DNA of 64,000 nucleotides, taken from Novosphingobium cyanobacteriorum. GTDB taxonomy: Bacteria > Pseudomonadota > Alphaproteobacteria > Sphingomonadales > Sphingomonadaceae. The translations under genes were made by a program, and so were the position numbers. The stretch lies in contig NZ_JAROCY010000007.1 in NCBI RefSeq assembly GCF_029436685.1, positions 124,001 to 188,000 on the forward strand, in the 5' to 3' direction. Below, one piece after another: positions 44,165 to 52,727 of the stretch (its first letter is position 1; each line of letters opens with the position of its first letter). The notes beneath the pieces were generated by a model. It was not told the DNA's origin. It was given only the letters and a program-made list of their open reading frames with translations, and made no database searches.

Positions 44165-44296
44165 GGTTTCGCGCAGAGACCGCAGAGATCGCAGAGAGAA
44201 GGAGGAAATAAGCCTGCGGCGCAGCCGCCCTATCTCCTCTACGCGCCCTCTGCGCTCTCTGCGCGAACCAAATCCTTCGCGTCTTTGCGCGAAACC
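44165..44296. repeat. GxxExxY-type repeat without a gene (solo copy)
   Basis: A GGTTTCGCGCAGAGACCGCAG arm at the left end is mirrored by CTCTGCGCTCTCTGCGCGAACC (44248-44269) and again by TCTTTGCGCGAAACC near 44296. The GGTTNCGCGCAGAGA core is the same kind of sequence that bounds the GxxExxY gene at 12086-12563, but here the space between the arms (about 50 bases) holds no gene. It lies in the gap between convergent folC and the AmpG-like gene. Confidence 0.7.
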
Positions 44297-44300
44297 GATC

Positions 44301-45995
44301 CTACTCCGCCTTCGCCTCGGCCATTTCTGCCCGCTTCACCCGGACCCATTCCAGCAGCACGAACAGGATCGCCACCGCGCCGGCGGCGGCGGTCCAGCGG
44401 AACATGGTGGGATAGCCGAAACGGTCGATGGTATCGCCGGCGATGCCGCGCCCCAGCGACCCGATGAGGAAGGTCATCGACGAGAGCAGCGCATACTGCA
44501 CTGCCGTGTAGTTGCGGCTGACGATGCCCGACAGATACGCCACGAAGGCCGCCCCGGCGATGCCGGTCGAGATGTTTTCGAAGCTGATCGCCAGCAGCAG
44601 CCGCACCATCCGTTCATCGAAGCCGAACAGGCCGAACAGCGCGTTGAGGCCCAGCGTACGGCCCACTGCATCGATATGCACCGCGCCTTCGGCCAGGTCT
44701 GCATAGACGAAGTTGCCGAGGACCGGGAGGATCGCGCCGATCAGGATCGTGGGCATGCGGCCCAGGCGCAGGAACAGGTAACCGCCCAGGCTGATGCCGG
44801 CGATGGTCATGAAGATGCCGAACACCTTCGATGCGAAGGCCACTTCGTCCTTCGAATAATGCAGGTGCTGCAGGTAGAACGGAAAGGCGAAGCTGCCCCA
44901 GATATTGTAGCACAGCGTGTAGGACAGGATCATCCCGATCACCACCAGCACGCCCCAGCGCAGCCGCCCGGAAAGCTCGGCCAGCGGCATCACCAGCGCC
45001 ACATAGAGGTGGTTCGCCGCGGTGCGCAGCGGGGTGACCTTGTGATCCGGCTGGGTCAGCACCGCGTGGCCGCTGGCCTTCAGCCAGTTGGTCGTGGCCG
45101 CCACGATCAGCGGCACCGCCACCGTCGCCAGCACGATCCACGGGGCATAGGCCTTGGTGAAATCGGCCACCGAGGGATGCTTTTCCCCCGGCAGAAGCGG
45201 GCGCAGCATGCCCGACATGAAGTGCAGGATGGTGCCGATGGCCCATGCCCAGCTTACCGCCACCACACCCAGCGCCAGCCAGCGCGCCTGCGGGGCCAGC
45301 TCACCCTGCTCGGCCAGCGACGCATGGAGCGCGCCCTGCTCTGGCCGTGGCGTATCGGGCGCGCGCAGGGTGACCAGCACGATCAGCGAGATCAACCCCG
45401 CCATCAGCAGATAGACCCCTTCCCACGGCATCCGCGCCGCCAGGAACAGCGCGAGCGCGCCCCCGACGATCGAGGCGATGCGATAGCCGAACTGGTAGAT
45501 CGAGGAGAGCAGCTCCACCGGGGTCGATTCGTCTGCCACGTCGATGCGCCAGGCGTCCACGGCCACGTCCTGCGTGGCAGACGCCAGCGCGGCGATGAAG
45601 GCGAAGAGGGCGAAGGTGCCGATCGCCTTCGACGGATCGGTGACGGCAAGGCCGGCAAAGCCGCCGACCAGCACCACCTGACACAGCAGGATCCAGCTCT
45701 TGCGCCGGCCAAGCCGCTCCAGCCCGGGCAGCGGCAGGCGATCGACCAGCGGCGACCACAGGAACTTGAAGGAATAGGACAGGCCGATCCACGACAGCAC
45801 GCCGATGGTGGCGAGGTCGATCTTCTCCTCGCCCAGCCAGGCGTTGAGTGTGCCGATCAGCAGCGCATAGGGAAGCCCCGAGGAAAAGCCGAAGCCGAGC
45901 ATTGTGGCCGATTTGCGCGAACTGAGCGCGATCCTCAGCAGCTTCCACCCCTTGGGGCGCGGTGGCTTGTCTTCGGTGGCGGCGGCTGAGGCCAT
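44301..45995 (-). CDS. ampG: AmpG family muropeptide permease (MFS)
   Basis: A 564-residue permease with about 14 membrane helices. The start region G-F-S-S-G-L-P-Y-A-L-L-I-G-T-L and F-L-W-S-P-L-V-D-R, followed by the charged loop with G-R-R-K-S-W, is the AmpG signature; a second half with A-D-A/A-T-Q-D-V-A-V-D-A-W lies downstream. AmpG imports anhydro-muropeptides for recycling, fitting ldcA and the Mpl-like ligase 30 kb away. The start at 45995 was chosen since the upstream extension runs through a palindromic repeat. Confidence 0.88.
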   Translation of the reverse strand: MASAAATEDKPPRPKGWKLLRIALSSRKSATMLGFGFSSGLPYALLIGTLNAWLGEEKIDLATIGVLSWIGLSYSFKFLWSPLVDRLPLPGLERLGRRKSWILLCQVVLVGGFAGLAVTDPSKAIGTFALFAFIAALASATQDVAVDAWRIDVADESTPVELLSSIYQFGYRIASIVGGALALFLAARMPWEGVYLLMAGLISLIVLVTLRAPDTPRPEQGALHASLAEQGELAPQARWLALGVVAVSWAWAIGTILHFMSGMLRPLLPGEKHPSVADFTKAYAPWIVLATVAVPLIVAATTNWLKASGHAVLTQPDHKVTPLRTAANHLYVALVMPLAELSGRLRWGVLVVIGMILSYTLCYNIWGSFAFPFYLQHLHYSKDEVAFASKVFGIFMTIAGISLGGYLFLRLGRMPTILIGAILPVLGNFVYADLAEGAVHIDAVGRTLGLNALFGLFGFDERMVRLLLAISFENISTGIAGAAFVAYLSGIVSRNYTAVQYALLSSMTFLIGSLGRGIAGDTIDRFGYPTMFRWTAAAGAVAILFVLLEWVRVKRAEMAEAKAE

Positions 45996-46024
45996 ACGGA
46001 GTGCGATCCCTGAAACGTCCCCCA

Positions 46025-46088
46025 CCGTTCGTGTCGAGCGAAGTCGAGACACTGCGCCCGGTGTCTCGACTTCGCTCGACACGAACGG
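46025..46088. repeat. perfect 28-bp palindromic repeat
   Basis: The left arm (46025-46052) begins CCGTTCGTGTCGAGCGAAGT; its exact reverse complement lies at 46061-46088 with an 8-base loop. It contains GTGTCTCGACTTCGCTCGAC, a sequence I associate with the palindromic repeats scattered through sphingomonad genomes. It lies between divergent ampG and the pseudouridine synthase gene. Confidence 0.9.
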
Positions 46089-46173
46089 AATTGGGGTGCT
46101 GCCCGATACCCTAACGTGCTTTCCGCGCAGGGCTAGGGGTGACGCGGAGGCCATCCCCCGCTAAAGGTGGGTC

Positions 46174-47376
46174 ATGGCATTCCCCCCCAAGACCGGGAGC
46201 GGCCGTCCGCGACGGCCCGCCGCTCCTGACCAGACCGCTGCCGGGCAGCAAGCACCCAATGAAGGCGGCCGCGAAGGCGCCAGAGAGGGAGAGCGCATCG
46301 CCAAGCTGCTGGCGCGCGCCGGCGTGGCCAGCCGCCGCGATGTGGAGCGCATGATCGCCGAAGGGCGCGTGGCGCTGGATGGCGAAGTGCTGACCACGCC
46401 CGCCACGGTGCTGAAGGGGCTGAAGGGCGTGACCGTGGACGGCAACCCTGTGGCCGCCGCATCCGCCACCCGCCTGTTCATGTTCCACAAGCCATCGGGC
46501 CTGATCACTGCCGAGCGTGATCCGGCGGGGCGGGCCACGATCTACACCGCGCTGCGCAACGCCCTGCCCCCGGGAGCGGGCCGCGTGATGCCGGTGGGGC
46601 GGCTTGACCTCAATACCGAAGGGCTGCTGCTGCTGACCAATGATGGCGAGCTGAAGCGGGCGATGGAGCTGCCGATCAACGGCGTGCCACGCACCTATCG
46701 CGCGCGCACGTTCGGCGCCGTCACGCAGGCGCAGCTTGAGGAGCTGATCCACGGGATCGAGATCGAGGGCGTGCGCTATGGCGCGATCAACGCCAACCTT
46801 GAGCGCAGCGCCGGGCACAACAAGTGGATCGAGCTGACGCTGACCGAAGGCAAGAACCGGGAAGTACGGCGCGTGCTGGAACACATCGGGCTGGAAGTTT
46901 CACGCCTGCTGCGCACCCGCTATGGCCCGTTCGACCTGGGTGACCTGCCGCGCGGCGCGGTGGAGGAAATTCCGCAGGCGATCGTCGAACGTTTTCGCAA
47001 GGCGTTGAAGACCGGCACCGTGAAGCACGAACAGACCGCCGTGGTGGGCAAGGCCTATGCGCCAAAGCCCGCAGCCCCGCGCCCTGCCCCTGCCCCGGCG
47101 CGCCCCGTTTCCGCGCGTTCCGCCCCGGTTGCCGCAGACGAGCGCCCGGAACGCTCTCGCCGCCCGGCCCCACGCAAGCCGCGTGACGAGGAGCGCATCG
47201 AGCACAAGTCTTCGTTCCGCACCAAACCCGGCAATCCGCGTGGGCCAAAATCCGCTGGCGAGCGGCCAACCGGTGGGAGGCCCGCTGGTGATCGGCCCAC
47301 GGGTGGCAGGCCCACGGGTGGCAGGCCGGGTGGGGCAAGGCCCGGCGGACCGCGCAAGCCGCGAGGGCGTGGCTGA
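46174..47376 (+). CDS. rluB: RluB-type pseudouridine synthase
   Basis: A 400-residue RNA modification enzyme. An N-terminal S4 domain (R-I-A-K-L-L-A-R-A-G-V-A-S-R-R-D) is followed by the RsuA/RluB catalytic core with the nucleophile Asp in G-R-L-D-L-N-T-E-G-L and L-L-L-L-T-N-D-G. The C-terminal 110 residues are low-complexity, Arg/Pro-rich and end with repeated R-P-T-G-G-R-P units, a likely disordered RNA-binding tail. Its stop overlaps rsmD as TGATG. Confidence 0.9.
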   Translation: MAFPPKTGSGRPRRPAAPDQTAAGQQAPNEGGREGAREGERIAKLLARAGVASRRDVERMIAEGRVALDGEVLTTPATVLKGLKGVTVDGNPVAAASATRLFMFHKPSGLITAERDPAGRATIYTALRNALPPGAGRVMPVGRLDLNTEGLLLLTNDGELKRAMELPINGVPRTYRARTFGAVTQAQLEELIHGIEIEGVRYGAINANLERSAGHNKWIELTLTEGKNREVRRVLEHIGLEVSRLLRTRYGPFDLGDLPRGAVEEIPQAIVERFRKALKTGTVKHEQTAVVGKAYAPKPAAPRPAPAPARPVSARSAPVAADERPERSRRPAPRKPRDEERIEHKSSFRTKPGNPRGPKSAGERPTGGRPAGDRPTGGRPTGGRPGGARPGGPRKPRGRG

Positions 47377-47921
47377 TGCTGCGGATCATTGCGGGCGAAT
47401 GGCGCGGGCGCAAACTCTCCGCGCCCGAAGGCGACGCCACCCGGCCGACCGCCGACCGGACGCGAGAGACACTGTTTTCCATGCTGGTCAGCCGCATCGG
47501 CAGCTTCGAAGGGCTGCGCGTGGCCGACCTGTTTGCGGGCTCGGGCGCACTGGGGCTCGAGGCGCTGTCACGCGGGGCGGCGCACGCCACGTTTGTGGAG
47601 CAGGACGCGGCGGCGATCCGTGCAATCCGCAGCAATATCAGCGCCCTGCGCGCACAACCGCAATGCGATGTGAAGGCCGCCTCGGTCCTCACGCTCGGCC
47701 CGACGAAGGAGCCGCTGGATATCCTGTTCCTCGATCCGCCCTATGGCACCGGGGCGGGCGCGGTGGCGATCGATCGGCTGGTGCGGCTGGGCTGGATCAG
47801 CGAGAACACGTGGATCAGCCTTGAAACCGCCGCGAACGAGGTGCCCAACGTGCGCAGCTGTTCGGTCGATGCCGAAAGAAAGGTCGGCAAGGCGCTGATC
47901 ACCTTGATGAAGAAAGCCTAG
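47376..47921 (+). CDS. rsmD: 16S rRNA (guanine966-N2)-methyltransferase
   Basis: A 181-residue SAM-dependent enzyme. It starts L-R-I-I-A-G-E-W-R-G-R-K-L, has the SAM motif D-L-F-A-G-S-G-A-L-G-L-E-A and the catalytic F-L-D-P-P-Y. Coupled to rluB by TGATG. Its 3' end overlaps by 23 bases the end of the convergent transporter gene. Confidence 0.95.
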   Translation: MLRIIAGEWRGRKLSAPEGDATRPTADRTRETLFSMLVSRIGSFEGLRVADLFAGSGALGLEALSRGAAHATFVEQDAAAIRAIRSNISALRAQPQCDVKAASVLTLGPTKEPLDILFLDPPYGTGAGAVAIDRLVRLGWISENTWISLETAANEVPNVRSCSVDAERKVGKALITLMKKA

Positions 47922-49170
47922 GCGCGAACCGCACACCGAAGAAGGTGAGCGCCCCGGCAATCGTCAGGAACAGGCCCAGCGCCGGCGTGCCGCCCACCCC
48001 GGCAAACCAGCTGGCCGCGAACGGGGCGAGTGCGCCGCCGATGATTCCGCCTGCATTGAACGCGACAGAGATGCCGCTGTAACGGACTGGGACGGGGTAG
48101 AGCGTGGGCAACCAGCCCCCGAGCGGCCCATAGACCAGCCCCATCACCAGCAGCGACAGCGACAGCGTGGCAAAGACCACAGGCAGCGATCCCGAACCGA
48201 GGCCGGAGCCGAAGCCGAGCCCGACGAGCACCGTCAGCGCCGCGCCAGTGCCCAGCACCTTCACCGCGCCCGCCTTGTCCGCCCACCAGCCCGCCAGCAC
48301 GATGCCGACGGCCAGGAACGTGTTGGCGCCCAGCTGCACCGCCAGGAAATCCTGTTTGGAATAGCCGAGCTGCGTCGTCGCGAAATTGAGCGAGGAGGTG
48401 GTGGCGAGGTAGAAGATGGCGAAGCAGGCGACCACGCCCGCGGTGCCGGCGATGACGGCTCCGGCATGATGGCGCATCAGCTGGCCGATCGGCACGGAGG
48501 GCGGCGGGGCATGTTCCATCGCCTCGCGGAAAGCCGGCGTCTCACCGATCTTCAGGCGGATCCACAGGCCCAGCGCCACCAGCACCGCGCTGGCCAGGAA
48601 CGGGATGCGCCAGCCCCACGCGGCGAAATCGGCATCTGACAGCCAGTGGCTGAGCAGCAGGAACAGGCCGTTGGCAAAGAGGAAACCCACCGGCGCGCCC
48701 AGCTGCGGGGCAGAGCCGAAGCGCGCCTCCCACCCCGGCGGAGCGTTCTCCACCGCCAGCAGCGACGCCCCGCCCCATTCTCCGCCCAGCCCGAACCCCT
48801 GCCCGAAGCGCAGCAGGCACAGCAGCGCCGGCGCGATCCAGCCGGCCATGGCATAAGTCGGCAGGAAGGCGATCAGCACGGTTGAGCCGCCCATCAGCAT
48901 CAGCGAGGCGACCAGCGTGGACTTGCGCCCCACCCGGTCACCGAAATGGCCGAACGCAATCGCCCCCACCGGCCGCGCGAAGAAGGCGAGGCCAAAGGTC
49001 ATGAACGCCAGCAGCGTCTGCGCCGATTGCGATTCCCGGGGGAAGAACAGCGGCCCGATCACCAGCGCGGCGGCGGTGGCGTAGATGTAGAAATCATAGA
49101 ACTCCACCGCCGTGCCGACAAGGCTGGCGGTGAGCACGCGGGCGTTCTGACGGATCGGATGGCGCTGCAT
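47899..49170 (-). CDS. MFS transporter, MHS (metabolite:H+ symporter) group
   Basis: A 423-residue transporter of about 12 helices. The start region S-L-V-G-T-A-V-E-F-Y-D-F-Y-I-Y and the loop-2/3 motif G-H-F-G-D-R-V-G-R-K-S are hallmarks of the MHS group (ProP, KgtP, ShiA), with R-F-G-Q-G-F-G-L-G-G-E-W-G-G following. Substrates in this group are organic acids, amino acids or betaines; the specific one is unknown. Start at 49170 is preferred over 49248 because the longer form adds a polar region. Confidence 0.9.
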   Translation of the reverse strand: MQRHPIRQNARVLTASLVGTAVEFYDFYIYATAAALVIGPLFFPRESQSAQTLLAFMTFGLAFFARPVGAIAFGHFGDRVGRKSTLVASLMLMGGSTVLIAFLPTYAMAGWIAPALLCLLRFGQGFGLGGEWGGASLLAVENAPPGWEARFGSAPQLGAPVGFLFANGLFLLLSHWLSDADFAAWGWRIPFLASAVLVALGLWIRLKIGETPAFREAMEHAPPPSVPIGQLMRHHAGAVIAGTAGVVACFAIFYLATTSSLNFATTQLGYSKQDFLAVQLGANTFLAVGIVLAGWWADKAGAVKVLGTGAALTVLVGLGFGSGLGSGSLPVVFATLSLSLLVMGLVYGPLGGWLPTLYPVPVRYSGISVAFNAGGIIGGALAPFAASWFAGVGGTPALGLFLTIAGALTFFGVRFAPRLSSSR

Positions 49171-49338
49171 CGGCGGCTTGCTCCCCCCGGCGAGCCGACG
49201 CTCACCTTCAATGGGCGCATTAGCCGCGCAGTGGCCAGACGCAACCATCTGTCAGCACGCGATGCCCCAAATGAAGAAGGACGCCCGCTGCTTGCGCAAC
49301 GGACGCCCTTCCCCGCGACCCGAGGGATACCCAGGCGA

Positions 49339-50040
49339 TCAGCGGCCCCCCGGATTCCGGCAGTTGTCGGTCACTTTCTTCGAGCAGACCGGATACTTCT
49401 TGTTCATATCGGCGGCGGGCGCGGGCGGCACGGCGGATGTCGTGGTGGTTGCGGCATATTGCGTGCCCGGCGCGGCGGCAGCGGCATCAACCGTTCCCGC
49501 TGCGCCAGCATCGGCAGCGGCCATGCCACCGGCATTGGCGCCACCGGTGGCGGGCTCGTTCATCGCGGAATTGCCGGCAGCATCAGGCGCCCCGGTCTGC
49601 GCGCCGCTGGGTGGGGTTGCCGGCGTGGCGGGCGTTGCCGCCGTGCCGGTGCCCGGGCTGGGCTGCGCAGGCGTGGCGGGCACCGCCCGCCCCTGCAGCT
49701 GCGCCACGATCGTCGGCCACACCTGCGCGCGCTGATCAGGCGTCATTCCATAGATCTGCGCACGCTGCTCGTCGCTCAGCGCCCACCAGCCCTTCTGCTG
49801 ATCGGCATCGAGCGTCCAGAAATATTCCTGGTAGGTCGAAGGCCAGGCATCGTATTTGGAGCGCTGGTCAGCCGGCCAGCCGCCATACTGCGATTGCTGG
49901 TCGGCACTCATGCTGAATGCGGTGCCAGCCGTGGTGGCTGCCGTGGTCGCAGTGGAACCGGTCGTCGTCTGGGCATTGATCGCGGCCGGGATACCGGCCG
50001 TGGCAAGCGCAAGCGCGCTCACGCACAGAAAAGTACGCAT
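49339..50040 (-). CDS. exported Trp/Gln-rich repeat protein, unknown function
   Basis: A 233-residue secreted protein. A signal peptide (R-T-F-L-C-V-S-A-L-A-L-A, cleavage near I-N-A-Q) is followed by a Thr-rich stretch, then four or five imperfect repeats of about 14 residues with a D-Q-x-x-x-Y/W and W-P pattern, an Ala/Pro/Thr-rich linker of about 90 residues, and a C-terminal tail with two cysteines (V-C-S-K-K-V-T-D-N-C). CAGGAGA precedes the ATG. Function unknown; the layout suggests an envelope protein. Confidence 0.75.
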   Translation of the reverse strand: MRTFLCVSALALATAGIPAAINAQTTTGSTATTAATTAGTAFSMSADQQSQYGGWPADQRSKYDAWPSTYQEYFWTLDADQQKGWWALSDEQRAQIYGMTPDQRAQVWPTIVAQLQGRAVPATPAQPSPGTGTAATPATPATPPSGAQTGAPDAAGNSAMNEPATGGANAGGMAAADAGAAGTVDAAAAAPGTQYAATTTTSAVPPAPAADMNKKYPVCSKKVTDNCRNPGGR

Positions 50041-50393
50041 GTGGTCTCCTGTCTGAATAGATCAACTTATCCATAGTACAGACAAGCCAAAAACAGGTTC
50101 CGCCAGACGCGATGAATCGTTCAGTCAACTGGACCAGTGGAAGCGGGACACGCAGTCACACGCTGGCCTGCCGCAGGTGAGCGGTGAAATTTCCTCGCAA
50201 CATCTTATTTGGAAATGTCGCAATTATCCAGATCGGTTACTATTAACGACAGATTAACGGGCGATTATTACTTCACTTCTACTTCCACGCCGCTTTAACC
50301 ATTCCACATTTGTCAGGGTTCCATCCCGGATGAGGAAAACCCTCACCGGTTGCGCCACGCCGCCGAGTTCCCTACTTGTTCCGGGTGAACAGC
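50041..50393. other. 353-base noncoding gap before the UvrD-family helicase
   Basis: Divergent gap serving the exported protein and the helicase. The central part (about 50190-50300) is AT-rich with three TTAAC-type repeats (ATTAACGACAGATTAACGGG and CTTTAACC), a plausible promoter or regulator region. No gene was found in it. Confidence 0.4.
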
Positions 50394-52667
50394 ATGCTCC
50401 AACCCGATTCAAGCTGGCTTGACGGCCTCAACGACCCGCAGCGCGAAGCCGTGGTCACCACCGATGGCCCCGTGCTGATGCTGGCGGGCGCCGGCACCGG
50501 CAAGACCGCCGCGCTCACTGCGCGCATGGCCTATCTGCTGCGCAACCGGCTGGCATGGCCCAGCGAGATCCTGTGCGTGACCTTCACCAACAAGGCCGCG
50601 CGCGAGATGCGCGAACGCGTGGGCCACCTGATCGGCCCCGCGGTGGAAGGCATGCCGTGGCTGGGCACGTTCCATTCCATCGCGGCGAAGATGCTGCGCC
50701 GCCATGCCGAACTGGTCGGCCTGCAGAGCACGTTCACCATCATCGACACCGATGACCAGCTGCGCGTGCTGAAGCAGCTGATCGTGGCCGAAGGGCTGGA
50801 CGAAAAGCGCTGGCCGGCGCGGCAGCTGGCCGGGCTGATCGACCGGTGGAAGAACCGCGGGCTGAACCCGGCGGACCTCGATGCGGTGGAAAACGAAGCC
50901 TATGCCAACGGGCGCGGGCAGCGGTTCTATGCGCTGTACCAGAACCGGCTGAAGGATCTGAACGCCTGCGATTTCGGCGATCTGCTGCTCCACATGCTCA
51001 ACATCTTCCGGCGCGAGCGCGACATCCTCGAGATGTACCAGCAGCGCTTCAAGTACGTGATGGTGGACGAATACCAGGACACCAACGCCGTGCAGTACCT
51101 GTGGCTGCGGCTGATCGCGCAGGCACGCCGGAACATCTGCGTGGTGGGCGACGATGATCAGTCGATCTATTCCTGGCGTGGCGCGGAAGTGGCCAACATC
51201 CTGCGCTTCGAAAAGGATTTTCCGGGCGCGAAGGTGATCCGGCTCGAACAGAACTACCGCTCAACCCCGCACATTCTCGGCGCGGCGTCGGGCCTGATTG
51301 CGGAGAACAGCGAGCGGCTGGGCAAGACGCTGTGGACCGAGCGCGACAGCGGCGACAAGGTGCGCGTGATCGGCGTGTGGGACGGCCCCGAGGAAGCGCG
51401 CCGCGTCGGCGACGAGATCGAGCGGCTGGAGCGCGAAGGCTGTTCGCTGAACCAGGTGGCGATCCTCGTGCGCGCCTCTTTCCAGACGCGCGAGTTCGAG
51501 GACCGCTTCATCCAGATCGGCATGGCCTACAAGATCGTGGGCGGCTTCCGCTTCTATGAACGCGCCGAAATCCGCGATGCGCTGGCCTATCTGCGGCTGA
51601 TCGCCTCACCGTCCGACGATCTCGCCTTCGAACGCATCTACAACACGCCCAAGCGGGGGCTGGGTGACAAGACGCTGGAGAAGCTGCACCGCTTCGCCCG
51701 GGCGCAGTCCATCCCGCTGCTGCGTGCGGCGCTGGATATCTGCGATACCGACGAACTGCCGGCGCGGGCGCGGGGCACGCTGCTGGCGCTGATGCGCGAT
51801 TTCGCCCGCTGGCGCGATGCGGCGGGCACGCTGGTGCCGGCGGAACTGGCGCGCACGATCCTTGACGAAAGCGGCTATACCACCGCGCTGCAGGCGGAAA
51901 AGAGCGCCGAGGCCAACGGGCGGCTGGAGAACCTGTCGGAGCTCGCCCGCGCGATGGAAGAGTATGAGACGCTTGGGGATTTCCTCGAACACGTCAGTCT
52001 TGTGATGGACAACGATGCCGCACCGGATGACGAGAAGGTCACCGTGATGACGATTCACGCGGCCAAGGGGCTGGAGTTCGACCAGGTGTTCCTGCCCGGC
52101 TGGGAAGAAGGGGTGTTTCCCAGCCAGCGCGCGCTGGACGAAGGCGGGCTCGCCAGTCTCGAGGAAGAGCGCCGCCTCGCCTATGTGGCGATCACCCGTG
52201 CGAAGAAGCGCTGCACCATCCTGCACGCCGCCAACCGCCGCATCTATGGCCAGTGGACCAGCTCGATCCCCAGCCGCTTCATCGGTGAGCTGCCGCAGGA
52301 CCATGTGGAGGAGGAAACCACGCTTTCAGGCGGCGCTTCGCTGTGGCGGGCCAACTGGAGCGAGCGCGAGGATCCGTTTGCCCACGTGGCGCAGGCCAAT
52401 GCCGGGCGCGCCGCCACGCGCGGCCCCGGCTGGCAGCGCGCCGCCGCGCAGACCTTCAACCCCGCGCCCCGCCGCATTGCCGAACCCACCCGCAGCGCCG
52501 CCAGCTTCGCCGCCAAGCCGCGCAGTGATCTGGGCCTGGGCGCGCGCGTTTTTCACGACAAGTTCGGATATGGCACGGTCGCCGCGCAGGACGGCAACAA
52601 GCTGGAAATCGACTTCGAAACGGCCGGCCGCAAGCGGGTGATCGACAGCTTCGTCAAGCCCGGTTGA
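50394..52667 (+). CDS. uvrD: UvrD/PcrA family ATP-dependent DNA helicase
   Basis: A 757-residue superfamily-1 helicase for repair and replication. The ATP loop is A-G-A-G-T-G-K-T (near 32-39), followed by F-T-N-K-A-A-R-E-M, V-D-E-Y-Q-D-T-N, G-D-D-D-Q-S-I-Y-S-W-R-G-A, Q-N-Y-R-S and V-M-T-I-H-A-A-K-G-L-E-F-D. The C-terminal end has a Tudor-like domain, V-F-H-D-K-F-G-Y-G-T-V, that in PcrA/UvrD can contact RNA polymerase. Whether to name it pcrA or uvrD is arbitrary. The ATG at 50394 was chosen over a TTG six codons upstream. Confidence 0.93.
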   Translation: MLQPDSSWLDGLNDPQREAVVTTDGPVLMLAGAGTGKTAALTARMAYLLRNRLAWPSEILCVTFTNKAAREMRERVGHLIGPAVEGMPWLGTFHSIAAKMLRRHAELVGLQSTFTIIDTDDQLRVLKQLIVAEGLDEKRWPARQLAGLIDRWKNRGLNPADLDAVENEAYANGRGQRFYALYQNRLKDLNACDFGDLLLHMLNIFRRERDILEMYQQRFKYVMVDEYQDTNAVQYLWLRLIAQARRNICVVGDDDQSIYSWRGAEVANILRFEKDFPGAKVIRLEQNYRSTPHILGAASGLIAENSERLGKTLWTERDSGDKVRVIGVWDGPEEARRVGDEIERLEREGCSLNQVAILVRASFQTREFEDRFIQIGMAYKIVGGFRFYERAEIRDALAYLRLIASPSDDLAFERIYNTPKRGLGDKTLEKLHRFARAQSIPLLRAALDICDTDELPARARGTLLALMRDFARWRDAAGTLVPAELARTILDESGYTTALQAEKSAEANGRLENLSELARAMEEYETLGDFLEHVSLVMDNDAAPDDEKVTVMTIHAAKGLEFDQVFLPGWEEGVFPSQRALDEGGLASLEEERRLAYVAITRAKKRCTILHAANRRIYGQWTSSIPSRFIGELPQDHVEEETTLSGGASLWRANWSEREDPFAHVAQANAGRAATRGPGWQRAAAQTFNPAPRRIAEPTRSAASFAAKPRSDLGLGARVFHDKFGYGTVAAQDGNKLEIDFETAGRKRVIDSFVKPG

Positions 52668-52727
52668 GAGGGGGCTGAAAACGACTGAGAAGGGGTTGAG
52701 ATCGACTGAGACGCCTTGAGAGGCCGT

